Shown here piece after piece: positions 1 to 10,958 of a stretch of 64,000 nucleotides of DNA; positions within the stretch are counted from its first letter, which is position 1; every line of letters begins with the position of its first letter. Origin of the DNA: Metallyticus violacea (taxonomy: Eukaryota; Arthropoda; Insecta; Mantodea; Metallyticidae); assembly GCA_030762175.1 (NCBI GenBank), contig CM060838.1, positions 21,820,001 through 21,884,000 of the forward strand, given 5' to 3'. Both the position numbers and the translations under genes were made by a program. The notes below the pieces were generated by a model. It saw only the letters and a program-made list of their open reading frames with translations. It had not been told where the DNA came from and did no database searches.

Positions 1-454
1 TGATTACTATTCGAAGCGCGACCTATTTCAATGTTTGCGCGAGTAATACTAGAAGATATCAGGTGTTGGCTTTGTGAACTTTTATAATAGTTTCGTCACA
101 CACTCTGAAAATTCTAGACATTCATGCTATCAGAAAATTTTGGCTTAGGTACCTTCAGAAGGTACCTTATTAAAAGTACCTTCTGAATTAGACGGAAATA
201 GAGGTAAAAACTTACGTTTGACATGATGGACACTTGACTTTGTTGCTTTTATTTAAATGGACGTTAAAGATACTTCAAGTTTTCTCATATTATCTGTAGA
301 CTCTATTTCTTTCAGAACTTTGAAAAACGGTGTCAGGACTTAACACCTAAAGACGTAGAATGTTGCTGATAACGCCTGTCCCAAATAGTGTGGAAGCATT
401 CAACCTCATCTTGGAAAACTCCTGACTTATTTCCTACAATGATAACTGTATTTT
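1..454. other. no gene seen; contains a palindrome
   Basis: AT-rich sequence with no supportable exon or known repeat. The only structure noticed is the short palindrome at 148-166, listed separately. Confidence 0.5.
148..166. repeat. 19-base palindrome
   Basis: GGTACCTTCAGAAGGTACC reads the same on both strands around one central base. The motif GTACCTTCTGAA recurs directly downstream (176-187), so three copies of the half-site cluster in about 40 bases. Its role is unknown. Confidence 0.6.
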
Positions 455-715
455 TTTTTTTTTAAATTTTTGGTCGCTTTGACTGCAATGTTTATCTCCT
501 GATGGCTGTAGATTGGGCGTGAATACCGTAGGTATAAGTCTGTGGGGACGAATGAAATGAAATGAATTAATGATGGCGCAAATAAGCTCAGGTTAAGGAT
601 AAACTCAGGAAAAACATTCCGCACCCAAACGCGTGACCTAATCAAGATTCAAACGCAGGACCTCGGAAATAATAGTCTTAAACGCTACCACTAGAACACA
701 GAGACGGCCAGACTA
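455..715 (-). repeat. tRNA-derived SINE, family D (degenerate)
   Basis: On the minus strand the 5' end reads like a Pol III promoter: an A-box-like TAGTGGTAGCG, then a B-box-like TGCGTTTGAATCTTG about 40 bases on. A body unrelated to the other SINEs here follows. It is diverged and has no tRNA acceptor stem, so it is a SINE relic, not a tRNA gene. Confidence 0.45.
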
Positions 716-1184
716 TATATTAAGTTTCCGGTAAATATTAGTTCAGATTTCAACTGCTCGTTTCAGACAGTCCATTAAAAGGAATGCTCACAAGGCATTC
801 AAACTAGAAACTACATTTTATAGTACTCCAGTGTTACCAACTTTGGTTTAATACGGAATTTAATTATTATTAATCTATTTAAGCATACAAATGGCATATT
901 TTCAAACTTTTTACGTTCCTCATGTTGATTTCGAACTTAGGTCAATTACTTTATTGTTAGCAACTCAGGCTAAAAGAAAATCAATAACAGTTGATCTAAT
1001 CATTGCGCATACCTATAGCTTCTTTCAGAACGAGAAAAGTACATTTTTAAAAAGCAATTTCTTAGGAACGGAGAACATGCTACTTGTTTTTGAAAAGAAA
1101 TTCGGAGAAAGATGCCTGGACCTGTATAAGAAATTGAATAGTGGGATAAGGGAATATAAGGCCTTAATAAATAGATGGGTATAT
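716..1184. other. no supported gene
   Basis: A 98-codon open frame (891-1187, plus) lies here. It has no recognisable domain or splice context and runs into the LINE relic that follows. It may be a more decayed upstream part of that LINE, but the sequence does not show this. Confidence 0.4.
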
Positions 1185-1400
1185 TAAAAGAAATGAAGAT
1201 AAGAGAATTGGATGGGCTGGACATGTGATAGGATGACAGGTCAAAGGAGCGCCAAGGAATAACTGGGAAGATGCGATAATATAGAAATAAGGATATGGAG
1301 CAGAAAAATCTTGGATAGGAATGTATGAAGGCAAAAAACTAAGGAAAGCTAAGGCCCTTAGTGGGCTATAATGTTAGATTGGACTGGGAACAGCAATTTA
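1185..1400 (+). pseudogene. LINE reverse transcriptase 3' end, decayed
   Basis: Frameshifted plus-strand translation gives the usual tail of non-LTR retrotransposon ORF2: a WAGHV block, then RNNWED (compare GRPRNRWxD), then EAKAL-GL-like KAKALSGL before a stop. Stops and frame changes interrupt it, so it is dead. The clade is not assigned. Confidence 0.55.
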
Positions 1401-1770
1401 GTGTAACACATAAAGAAAAAGTAATAATAATATAATAAGCAATTAAGTTTGCAAATTTTGTTACGTTAAAATATGTTAAAAATTACACTAGGAAACAAAA
1501 CATTGGGGGAGTTGTTGTTTATCGTTTTTTTCCTATGTAATTAAAACACTGGGTTCATAAATTTCAATTTAATTCACGTAGCATTATCAGTTCTCTGGAA
1601 AATTAACTGTACTTTTGAGTAACTTGCATATTTGCTATTACAAAAATTGATCATGCAATGAACAGTCCATCTATTTTAGATGTTGTCTGACAGAATATAC
1701 ATAGTGATTGTATACCAGATTATTGATTTATCAAGTATATTAAATATGTATATTTAATCATGCTTTCTTT
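1401..1770. other. AT-rich, nothing recognised
   Basis: No frame, repeat or splice-flanked segment that I can support. Confidence 0.4.
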
Positions 1771-2400
1771 TTATGTTGTTGGGGTTCGTCTCTGACCAAA
1801 CTCCATGTGTAGGCTCCCATCATGGCTGTATCCCATCTTTTCTGATAGTATAATTTCATGTTCTGGATACCGTGATGGAATCATCCACAACGTTCTTCTT
1901 GTCCAAATTTGATCTAAAGAAATCCAAATGTGAGTGAAGTAGTGCATTTTTTGACATGTGTAACTGAGATTATGGAATGAACCCAACAGATTTTCAATAA
2001 ACTCTCTATAGTTTGAACTCTTGTTGCCTGCGATGCCATGCACATCAGGAAATGTTTGTTATGCACTTTTCTCCACAGGTCATTTTCTGTTCCAAATCCA
2101 GTGTCTAACCTCAGGTCCAGTGACCACTTCAGATATCAGATAAATGTGGAAACATGGAGTGAATATATTGCATAGCATCTGATAGTTTTCCAAAAACTTG
2201 AAAACTGCTTGATGTGGGGGGTGGTAGTAACTGGTTCTTTTTTCTTTCAAGAAGAAGATCACGTAGGACATTTTGTTGTCCTGGAACAAGTTCATTCCAT
2301 ACAAGCCATTCTCGGATGTAATTAATCTATTTGCTCGACTGTTCCACAAACATAGGATGCATGGATCCACCAAAATCAAATTTCTGTATGACCGCTCTCA
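1771..2400 (-). pseudogene. decayed copy of a multicopy mobile-element-like protein gene
   Basis: Two minus-strand frames (2379-2080 and 2043-1771) plus a third reading frame combine into blocks found in a repetitive arthropod protein family. These are GNKSSNYREFIENLL, then KMHYFTHI-LDF, then in a shifted frame ERCG-FHHGIQNMK and RWDTAMMGAYTW. Intact copies of the family, as I know them, read like MSLKIHFLHSHLDFF and GERFHQDI. Frameshifts and internal stops show this copy is dead. The family name is uncertain. Confidence 0.55.
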
Positions 2401-3807
2401 AATTGCTGTAAATTAGCTCAACTTAAATTTTAGCAAAAGCTAGTTCAAATGCCATTTAGTAATTCTTTATCACCTGTTTTACTAACCGTGCAAAATATGC
2501 TACAAATTTTTAGTCCTGCAAAATATGTGCTAGTTCTGAACAGTGATAATGCACATGGAATAAAGAATTACTTTTCAAAATATGAATCAATAATTCTTCT
2601 TGTTGAATTGCCCTAAAATTTCGCTAAAATTTAACCAATACCATCCCGTAGTCTTGATTAAGTTTTAAAATAGGAGCAGGTGCATCATTACCCCATTTGC
2701 TTCTTTTTCCTAAGTAATTATGAACCATTTTATAAAATAGTATAGAAAAAGGTTAAGAATTACATTCATGCAGTAGAAGCAATCTCATCAGTATTACTGC
2801 ATTTAATATTATTATAAATAGTTCAGTCTTGTTAGATATTTATGCAGTACGTTTAAAAGGACATCCTTTTGCGAAATTCCGAGTATTTTTTAACACATTT
2901 ACACTTCTTCACTGTATGAGATAAGTGTCATGTTGGCACTTTTGTTCCAGAGTTAGCAAACACTCTTGCTTCACATTTGGTTACGGATAGTGCTGCCACA
3001 CAGCGGTGACTGAATATACTACTAATTCTGCCCGTGCACATTCATCTTCAGATAAGCGGCTTTAAGTCTGCATATCAAACATAAATTAAAATTTACCTCC
3101 CCCAGCATTTAACTGAGTTTGCTGACCCGATAATATTTCTAGAAAATTATGAAAAATGTGGTTTATAATTCCAGAGACAACTTACACTATTTTACTCGGT
3201 GTTCTCAACCTATGTAAATAGTCATTATGATTATATTTGCACTCTTAGGCAAAGGGGCACGTTTGCTCCACCAGTTTATCTGAATATCGACATTTATAGT
3301 ATTAATTAGAAAAGTAAACAGCCTTAGCTACTAAAATTATTGATTTTTTTGGCATTTGAACTTGAACAATAATTCATTCCGCACATGCTCAAACACTGTG
3401 AATGGAAAATTGACTTACTTCTGCACTAGGACATTTGCAACACTGTATATACATGAATCTTATAGACTTTACTGACATCTGTGCAGAATGTATCAATTAT
3501 TAACTTACCTACATTTTTAAAATACACTCGTCTGTTACTTAACTCTATGAGATTACTTAAGAAAACATCCGCTTGTTTACGCAGCGGTCCTGATGGTCGG
3601 CAAATGCATGAAAATCTGAACAATGGGAAACTGTCACGTCGGTTTGTTTTGCTGCATGCGCTCAACGCTGTTGTGCCTTCAATAAGTTATTTGCAACAGT
3701 AAACGAAACACTTTATGAGCAATAGCTAAGGAGCGAATGAATGTAGTATTTTGTAAGTGAAAGAAATAATAAATTATTCTGCTCACGTTATCAAATAGGC
3801 AAACTAA
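2401..3807. other. no gene supported
   Basis: AT-rich. One good minus-strand donor context (GTAG|GTAAGTTAA near 3506) ends an open stretch that continues up to about 3665. It has no acceptor or domain support, so no exon is called. Confidence 0.4.
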
Positions 3808-4035
3808 TTATTTGATGACCGACGCAGTGATGGAGACTACATCGGTTGAAAACTCATCGTTCACGGCCAGCCGGTGTACACTAGAATCGGGGCGAGTGGG
3901 CTGACAAAGCAACACAAGAGCCAATGGTAGGACTATTAAAACATATCCCGCAAGGAGTGCTGGTACTGCCTGCGTTAGCACGGATGTAATATTCATAAAT
4001 AAAACTTGTGGAATAATTAGACCAGTATTTATCAT
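3808..4035 (-). CDS. possible last coding exon of a membrane protein
   Basis: A minus-strand frame ends at TAA (3810-3808). It holds one strong hydrophobic segment (AVPALLAGYVLIVLPLALV) followed by a polar tail of about 35 residues containing HRLAVNDEF. The C-terminal exon of the tetraspan gene at 43331 has the same layout, one membrane segment then a tail with NRLAVDRDF, so this could be the last exon of a related gene. The similarity is short and may be chance. Possible acceptors are ACAAG at about 3999 (phase 1) and ACGCAG at about 3970 (phase 0); both have weak pyrimidine tracts. No upstream partner exon is proven. The candidate first exon at 25386-25267 is on the same strand, but 21 kb is a long link. 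Confidence 0.28.
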   Translation of the reverse strand: MINTGLIIPQVLFMNITSVLTQAVPALLAGYVLIVLPLALVLLCQPTRPDSSVHRLAVNDEFSTDVVSITASVIK

Positions 4036-4756
4036 TTAATATTTTAACAGACATCACTTTAGGATTAAAGTGTTCTTTCTTTCACTATTCAAACGACATT
4101 GAATGAGTGATATAAGACCTAGAGACCAACGTAGCAGTTCAGTAAACCCGTCCTCCCGCACCGACTCGTATAGCCCAACTGGCCTTGAGCGATGGCTTAT
4201 TGAGCAATATAGCCGTCGCTGCTCGTCTATCATCCAAAAATTTCGACACGAACACTTATATTTGAATAACCCATATAGCACTGAAGTTGTCCATCGTGTT
4301 TCTTACTGTTAGTACAACTTGGGAACAATGTGGAGTTTCAGGATGAATTTAGAGCTCTGCTGCAAAAATATCACCTGTAGACAGAAATTGCTTCACTTTA
4401 TGCTCAGGCTAGTAAAGCTGAAGATCAAAAAATCTGTTTGATATAGGAATCAGTATGCGATAACTAGCTATTAATATAATGTACGGATTCTAACAGTGAC
4501 GCAAATCCTATAACGACTTGCCAACGGGTAGAAACAGCAAAGGTTACATTACAATAAACCCAACATTTAATTATATTGTATACTTTACACCTCCCAACTA
4601 ATCTGGAGTTTTAAGTTTTTTTCCCCCGTTCTATCAAGTTCATTATGTTCAGCAATGTAAAACAAAATAATAACGGCTGTTAGTAACATTAAGCAGGAAC
4701 TATTTTTTGTAGTTTGTACAGAAGGATATTCTCAGTACTTGTCTGATTTTCATTTT
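4036..4756. other. no gene seen
   Basis: Two overlapping 70-codon frames on opposite strands (4054-4312) are relatively GC-rich. They show no domain, splice site pairing or repeat match within the window. Confidence 0.35.
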
Positions 4757-5005
4757 TTTTTAATTATTTGGCTTATATACGCTTATCAGCGTCTCATTCA
4801 ACTCAGGGCGTGAGACGGCCGACAAATTTTACTCAGAGGCCTCTTCTTTCAGGCTTGAGGTTCTTTATCGTGCCGTAAATGTACGACACAAGACCCATGA
4901 CTTTACTTCCTTCCGAAGGAAGCCATACTTAACGATTTTTACGCCCGAAAAAATTCAGCGGTCCTGACTAGGATCAAGCCCGCGATTTTGGGTTTATACT
5001 AGTTT
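4757..5005 (-). repeat. tRNA-derived SINE, family C
   Basis: Near full-length copy in reverse orientation. It shares blocks with copies at 14100 and 63601: the tail TGATAAGCG, the centre CAGAGGCCTCTTCTTTCAGG, then CCTTCCGAAGGAAGCC, a run of TTTTTTCGGGCG (complement), and a degenerate B box at the 5' end near 4970. The tRNA-like head is more damaged than in the 63601 copy. Confidence 0.75.
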
Positions 5006-5829
5006 GCTCACAAGAGACGAGTAGCTACTGTAATATTTCGATAAAAGCACTGTTCATCTTCAAAATATAGAGATAAACGGGTTTTTAACAAAATACACGT
5101 TAAATATTGGCAGAAGAAGTGGACATTTTATCATGTAAAATAAAAAGTAAAGATTAAGAGTATATTTTATTTTTTTTAAAATAATTTATAAGGAACCAAA
5201 GTTTCTAATTTTAAATGTAGAATTTTAAATACTATTTCTCTTGTTGAATCATTTCTCTTTCTTCATAAGTACTAGCTTTGTTACCGCATTTTATTTAAAT
5301 ATTAATATACTAATATGTTTAAACAATACAATAATACGTCTCAAAACTGTGACTGAATCATTTGCAGATATGAAGTTTTACATAAAAATATTGTTGTAGT
5401 ATACTTTCAAAAACATTCTTGTGAATGTTTCCCGCATATCATTGCTACAGTTTAGAACACTGTGTTGTAATTAATTCTATAATCGTTTTAAATTAACTAC
5501 AAAACCCATTAAAACATTATTGCAGCCCCCTCTCTTTGATGAATCCTGTTTCGACTAGGATTGTAGACAAGTTGTGCCATTGTTAGAATATTTACTTACA
5601 TTCTGCTCTGCTAAATCTAAAATTTAAAAACAGATTTATTATCTGAAAATATGAGTAAGCATTTTCAACAAAAAATCAGAAGAAATACTTTGCAAAGAAA
5701 GATAAACATTTTTGTAGAAAAAACTAACCCATCATCTTAATATTTTTAGTTAAAAAGCACTTGCTATCAATCTACCGAGTGTTGCCGTACTACTTATCTT
5801 AGATTGACTTTTTAAAGTCCGGTACTCTA
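5006..5829. other. AT-rich, nothing recognised
   Basis: No coding or repeat signal that I can support up to the transposon starting at 5830. Confidence 0.4.
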
Positions 5830-6293
5830 CAGGATGAGCAATGCTTGACGCAACCGCTATATCGCTATGTCGGCGGCGGGGAGATGCGCGAGGCTTCAGT
5901 GCGAGTTGAAATCTAGTGCAAGTAGCATGTGTTTCTTAAGGGACGCAATACAGTGTATTGAGTGAAAGTGTATCAAGTGAAATCGGGCGATATAAGTATT
6001 CTATTCACAAAAGAGTATTCATGTATGATTCACATGTGCGTACAGAATCACCGCGTACTGTAAGGAGATTATTTCAAGGAATTTTCTAATTAGGTGTCAC
6101 GAAGGGAGGCAGTTCCAGCATCTCCTTGCTTAATTTACGTGAGTAATTTACTTTTCTTTTTAAGTGTTTATGTTATGTATGTTAGAAACAACTTACGCGA
6201 CAAACCGTACTATATTTATTGCGGACTTCCTGTCACAGCCTCGCCGGCCGACTGCAAGCCACGGAACCGGTTGCGTGAAGGACGTTAGCTCCG
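5830..6293 (+). mobile_element. non-autonomous DNA transposon, GC-rich TIR family, copy 1
   Basis: The left end CAGGATGAGCAATGCTTG and right end (complement CGGAGCTAACGTCCTTCA) are imperfect terminal inverted repeats that both continue into ACGCAACCG. TA dinucleotides flank it, as expected for the Tc1/mariner superfamily. Inside, CGAAGGGAGGCAGTTCCAGC encodes the last residues of a transposase (REAVPASPCLIYVS). The copy at 32701-33352 shares both ends and this piece. At 464 bases, copy 1 lacks the transposase body. Confidence 0.75.
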
Positions 6294-7284
6294 TATAAAT
6301 GATCGGCCAATCTCACAGAAACTTTTTGTTTTACTTAGTGGTGAAGACGAATGCCAAGTCCGCTTCATCCAAAGAACTAATGAAATTGAAACGTGTTTGC
6401 AAGGAAGGCAACTAAAAATTCTATTTCTTTAACATAGAGATACATATAAGGTCACATGTTTCGTGTCAAACTATCGGAAATTATTCCTACGCTATATCAC
6501 TTATAAAAGTGCCTGATAGATTACTGTAAGTAACATCCGCAAAAATGTGCACAAAAATATATTTTAATTTTCCATAGGAAATGATGCTACAAGCTGAGCT
6601 AAATCTTCTCTCAAATAATTGGAGTATACCTGTACATCAATAGTAGTGAAAAAATATTCTGTAGGGTAACATCATCTCAATATGACCCTAGTTATTGGTC
6701 GATAAAATGTTAAATCAACGAAAATTTCTTTTAAAAACAGAAATTGCTTTACTTTTGAAATTAATATTATATTGGTAAAGTTTACATTGAGTTTTATCTA
6801 TGACAGCGGAGGTAGGAATAACTGATTTGTGTGTGTTAAATATTTTTGTTTACACAAGATGCTTCATACATGGAAAGTCACTTACATTTGCTGTACAGGT
6901 TGTTTAAAAAGTATAGAACACAAATTCAGGAATGGGGTTCTCTTATGTATGCATACACAGAATTCTTAAAAAAACAATACGCCGACATGCCACTAATCAT
7001 CCGCCGAAAGGACACTTTCTATATGCTGGCCCTCCTGCAAATTTACTTATTCCATGCTTGAACTGAATAGAACGTTATCTAGTCGGTGGATAGGGAGAGA
7101 TGGACTAATTTCCTGGTCCCCGCGATTAGTTGTTTCAAACCCATTGCTTTTCTATTTGTTAGTAGGCCATTTCAAATCACTGATTTTATTCGTCACCTCT
7201 GGATGGCGTGAGGTCTCATCGCAGTTCAATAGGGGCAGAGTGTCAAACAGTACGCAATGAGACAGCAAAGTAAAGTTTATATTA
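6294..7284. other. no gene seen
   Basis: Open frames at 6846-7061 and 7054-7260 have no start, splice or domain support. No repeat was recognised before the SINE at 7285. Confidence 0.4.
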
Positions 7285-7560
7285 CCGGACAGGATGATTT
7301 TGGTGGTAACGGGTTGGAATCCATTCGGGTGGTCCCGGGTTCAAATTCCATGGAACATCCTGACCTTGAATTTTTTCGCAATTTCCCCATGGTCGTTTAG
7401 GATATTGCAAGGATAAATATTTTCTTTCCACAAATTCTACAATCTCCTATTTTATATCATTTCATTCCGTTGTTCTGTTGCATGATTGAAAGTACCAGCT
7501 GGTGCGATGTGAAGGTGGCTTGCGCCTTGGAAAGGTTTCTGCCCTGGTGGCTAATAATAG
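7285..7560 (+). repeat. tRNA-derived SINE, family B
   Basis: The B box GGGTTCAAATTCC lies near 7338. The body has GGTCGTTTAGGATATTGCA, the motif GGTGGCTTGCGCCTTGGAAA and CTGCCCTGGTGGC, shared with the copy at 60561. The A-box part is diverged. A trinucleotide microsatellite starts at its 3' end. Confidence 0.7.
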
Positions 7561-7566
7561 CGGTCA

Positions 7567-7604
<38 letters not shown>

Positions 7605-7684
7605 GTAGTAGTAGTAGTAGTAGGAGGAGGAGGAGGAGGAGGAGAGGAGGAGGAGGAGGAGGAGGAGGAGGAGGAGGAGAGGAG
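7567..7684. repeat. compound microsatellite ATT to AGT to AGG
   Basis: About 12 ATT units run into about 6 AGT units and then about 20 AGG units, with two slips. Each motif differs from the next by one base. It directly follows the 3' end of a family B SINE. Confidence 0.95.
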
Positions 7685-7860
7685 TGTATTTATTACAGTG
7701 GTATACAATATAATACAAAAAGCTTCAACAGGCGCACGAGTCTAAGTAGGTACTTTTATAATAAACTAGAAAAAATAACACAAGAATAATTTTCAAAATA
7801 TTAAAAATGCAAATAAAATATAGAGAAGGCTCATTATGAATGACTAACAGCTGGATTCAG

Positions 7861-8440
7861 TTAATTTGTTTTCCCCAACTCTCTCCTCCCCCCTCCGGTT
7901 ATCAGCCTTTTCAGACCTGAGCTGTCTCCTAATCTCTCCTCCCCTTCCTTGTCTGTCGGCAAAATCCACCATTGCCATCTCCCTCTATTCCATCCTGTAA
8001 GGGGTGCGGTAGATACTTTTCCCCTCCATTCTTCAGTACCTTTACATTCAGCCAGTATATACGTCCATGATTCCTCCTTTCCACTTATGGGACAAATTAT
8101 TTTTTCATATTCCTTAGTGACCTTAATCATCCGTCATGCCCCTTGTCTAAGCCAAGCAAGCCCCTGTGTAGCGAGTTTGGCCCCTGTTTTGATGTGGTGC
8201 TCCATCCCCCATTCAAATTTTAGCCCAATTGTACTTCCAGCAAGATCATCTCCCTTTGTTGTGCAATTATCTGCTGCGAATCCATATCCCTCAAACGGTT
8301 CTTCACCCTCCTCCATGCGCTCTTTCTGTTCCTCTGACCCGCCATCCAAATGAAGCCCAGCCCAATTGTTTCTAGTCCTTTTCTTAATTTTGATGCCCAT
8401 GTCGAATTCCTTCTCATCACCAGTTATTCATGAAAACACA
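7861..8440 (-). pseudogene. LINE reverse transcriptase 3' region, decayed
   Basis: Minus-strand frames 8400-8134 and 8130-7861 are consecutive and broken by a stop. The first has the late RT/thumb region layout (IGLKFEWGMEHHIKTGAKLA, compare the block of the type LGVxxDxxLxFxxHI in non-LTR RTs). The second has the C-terminal zinc-knuckle-like CPISGKEESWTYILAEC (compare CPxCxxExETxxHxLxxC). A further decayed upstream part probably reaches about 8700. Confidence 0.6.
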
Positions 8441-8739
8441 TATCTCAATTAAAGTTTGGTTTCCATCAATAATTTGCATCCAGTACTTTACTAATCGTAT
8501 TTTACACTCTATGGCCTCGCTGTAGGCCCCAATTTCCCTCATTATTCCTCAGTTCGCTTTGCCTCTCCCCAGTCCCAAAATTGCTTTCAATGTCCTCAAT
8601 GATTTTAGGTTTTCAGTTTGTTTTCATCCCCAAAATTCTACCCTATATGTTATTGTAGATCTTACTGGTACCCATGTGCAGTTTCCAGTACACTTTAGGC
8701 ATGTCCGGGTTCTGCTACTAACCGAGAGTTTCTACTGCT

Positions 8740-9055
8740 TTCACTCCTGCGTTGTACTTTGTCAGGTCAAAATGTTTAGTCCACCTTCCGTTCATTGTGG
8801 AAGCGGCACTTTTGAGGGGCTTGTGCTCCTTGGAGGGGAGGTTCTGCCGGCATCGAAGTGTTCTATTTGGGTACATGTTAGGAACCCCTTCTACATCCGT
8901 GTCCCATCGCCCATGGAACCTGGCCGGCTGGTGTCTCCCTAAACTCATCCCTTCCTCCCGTAGGTACAAACACTTAGCCCTTGAGCAAGGTTGAAATATC
9001 GAAATATTCTCCTCCATTCCCAATAATCCAATCCAAAGTTCGTATTTAGGCAGAA
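8740..9055 (+). repeat. dispersed repeat shared with 20880-21210
   Basis: It shares several ordered blocks with the 3' half of the family B copy at 20701: GGGGCTTGTGCTCC, GGCCGGCTGGTGTCTCCCT, and GAAATATTCTCCTCC followed by AATCCAATCC. This is either the 3' body of a long family B SINE or a separate repeat co-mobilised with it. Its borders are not resolved. Confidence 0.5.
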
Positions 9056-9148
9056 GGTGAACATTCTGAACATTAACTTTCAGGTAATGTGAAAAGACGG
9101 ATATCACGGATAGATTTTAAAAAGCTTTGTATAAACTTTTCGAAATCC

Positions 9149-9453
9149 AAGTTGATTTAAACCGCCACGGGTGGCCGAGGTCGTTATGGCACGGACTCGT
9201 GAGCAGGAGGTCTGCGGTTCGAATCCCGCCAGGACCGTCCTCCCTGACTGGGTTTTTTTCCAGGTTTTCCTCAGTCTTCATAACTGGCAAATGCCGGGGA
9301 GGTACCTAAATTTAGGCCTGGAACGCTTTCTTAAAAGAAAAAAAACCCTTTCCCAATTTGCCATCTCATGTATCATCAGTGTCCACCGCCTGTGGTGCCT
9401 CAGTAGTTAAAAACGGGCGTTAAACACTACTCAAAAAAAAAAAAGTTGATTTA
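9149..9453 (+). repeat. tRNA-derived SINE, family A, with target site duplication
   Basis: Full-length copy. The A-box region GTGGCCGAGGTCG and B box GGTTCGAATCCCG form a tRNA-like head. The body includes GGCAAATGCCGGGGAGGTACC and TTAGGCCTGGAACG. The 3' end is GGGCGTTAAACACTA plus an A run. A perfect 11-base direct repeat, AAGTTGATTTA, flanks it (9149-9159 and 9443-9453), showing insertion by LINE-type target-primed retrotransposition. Confidence 0.92.
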
Positions 9454-10492
9454 GGTTTTTTATTGCCTACATATGAAAAGCTCATTTTTAATATATTAAA
9501 ACGTTCTCTTTTGCTTAATGCAATCTATTAAATGAAAATTTTCCTGTAATCAACAATTTTATACCTTAATAGGGCATTCTATGCAAATAATGAATAACTG
9601 AATATATTACTAGTATGAAACGCATTTGAACAACTTTGGCTAAATTAAAAAAAAAACAGAAATGAAAATTCAGCATTAGCGATTCTTAAGAAACCATCTT
9701 TCGTAAAAGTTAAATTCATTTTGATGCTGAGGATAGCAGATATTTCTTTACAGAATTTCCATTATTGTATTGTATAATGGAAGTGTATATGGGAAATTAT
9801 TGAGAATTCTTGATAAAATACCCCTACAAATGACTAATAGCGTAAAAGTAATGTCGTGTAAAATTTTAAGCTTTTAATAGCAACGATAAAAATGGAACTT
9901 ATACAAGCCACACCAACGTATTGAATTGCACTATAACAATTTTAAAAGCTCAACGATAGTTGAAACTGTTCATTAGGACATATCATAATTATGATCATTA
10001 CTATAATAATGTTTTAATTATTAACATATCCTTGAAAATTACACGAGTAGAGTTTCCTTATAGCTCATTCTATCATTTGCAGATTTGGATTTCCTTTATT
10101 GCATATCTTGTTTAATATAAAAAGCAAGAGCTGCAGTGTTTAGCACGAGGTTACATCCACTTGAATCAAGAGAAAGAAACAAGGAGTGCATTATATAGAG
10201 ACGGTTGACGTGCACCGGAAGAGGAAGTGATACGAGGTCAGAGAGGGTTCTGTCCTTTTTTTCCCCCCTCCATGTTTCATCTTCACGTCAAACACTTTCT
10301 TTCCGGAATCGTAGTAACCTGTCGACTTTAAGTGGAAGGAGAGAGAGAAAGAACGGACATCACAGAATCAAGAAAGAGAAATGCTTTCTTCTGCAGTTTT
10401 TCACAAGACGTTTGGTTACAGGAAGCTTTCAGGGGGAACTCGATTTAAATGCGAGAGTATAAAGATGCATAGGAAGAAAGAGAAAAAGAGAC
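9454..10492. other. no gene seen
   Basis: AT-rich to about 10110, then a more mixed stretch (10110-10480) with TATA-like words (ATATAAAAAG near 10117) and purine-rich runs. It could be regulatory, but no transcript start or exon can be supported. Confidence 0.35.
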
Positions 10493-10560
10493 CGAGCGGG
10501 GTGGCTTAGGCGTTAACGCATTCGGGTATTCCCGGATTCAATTCCCGTTCTTGTCTTAAA
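10493..10560 (+). repeat. SINE family B head fragment
   Basis: CCGAGCGGGGTGGCTTAGGC is the A-box region and GGATTCAATTCCCG is a B box. The start matches the family B copy at 60561, but the body is missing. It is a 5' fragment, not a functional tRNA gene. Confidence 0.65.
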
Positions 10561-10841
10561 TACGACTGCAATACCAGTAGACGTTTGATGGCGGGAGTAT
10601 ACGGAAAGTGCAGAATGTCATTCCGAAAAATTGGTGCTAATGTTGGACGTATGGGGTCAGTGGATCGAAGTAGGACAAACACTCAGACGTGAAAGATCCC
10701 AACGACCCCGTCAAATAACAAGAAGAGACATTATGGTTATTATGAAAACGCTTAATGTATTGTAACTTTAACAAGCAGCAGTTTATTATAAATTTCTTTA
10801 TCATATCTATTACAAAAATAAATAAATAATTAGGCACTTAC

Positions 10842-10958
10842 CTGAAGATCCGCTGTCCATTGCTATGTGCAGATTACCTGTTCCTGAAATAATACGTGAA
10901 TCAGAGCTAAATGACAATATTGAAGAAAGAGAAATAGGCTCTCCTTGGAAGGAAACAG
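10842..10958 (-). CDS. possible internal exon, 117 bases, phase 1-1
   Basis: A pyrimidine-rich acceptor (AATTCTTTTCAG|CTG) and a strong donor (TCTTCAG|GTAAGTG) flank a stop-free 117-base segment. It encodes 39 residues once joined, Ser-rich and without a membrane span (it includes SLSSILSFSSDSRIIS and IAMDSGSS). The length keeps the frame. An alternative acceptor (TTATTTCAG|GAACAG) would leave only 42 bases. No protein family is recognised and no partner exon is proven. Confidence 0.25.

Noticed and set aside
7457..7789. Three overlapping long open frames rich in Ser, Pro, Leu, Gly or Glu
   Set aside because: They are translations of the trinucleotide microsatellite in different frames.
9171..9240. 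tRNA-like sequence with A and B boxes
   Set aside because: No acceptor-stem pairing, and it continues into a repeat body shared with other copies: a SINE head, not a tRNA gene. The same applies to 14320-14395, 48940-49015 and 63601-63675.
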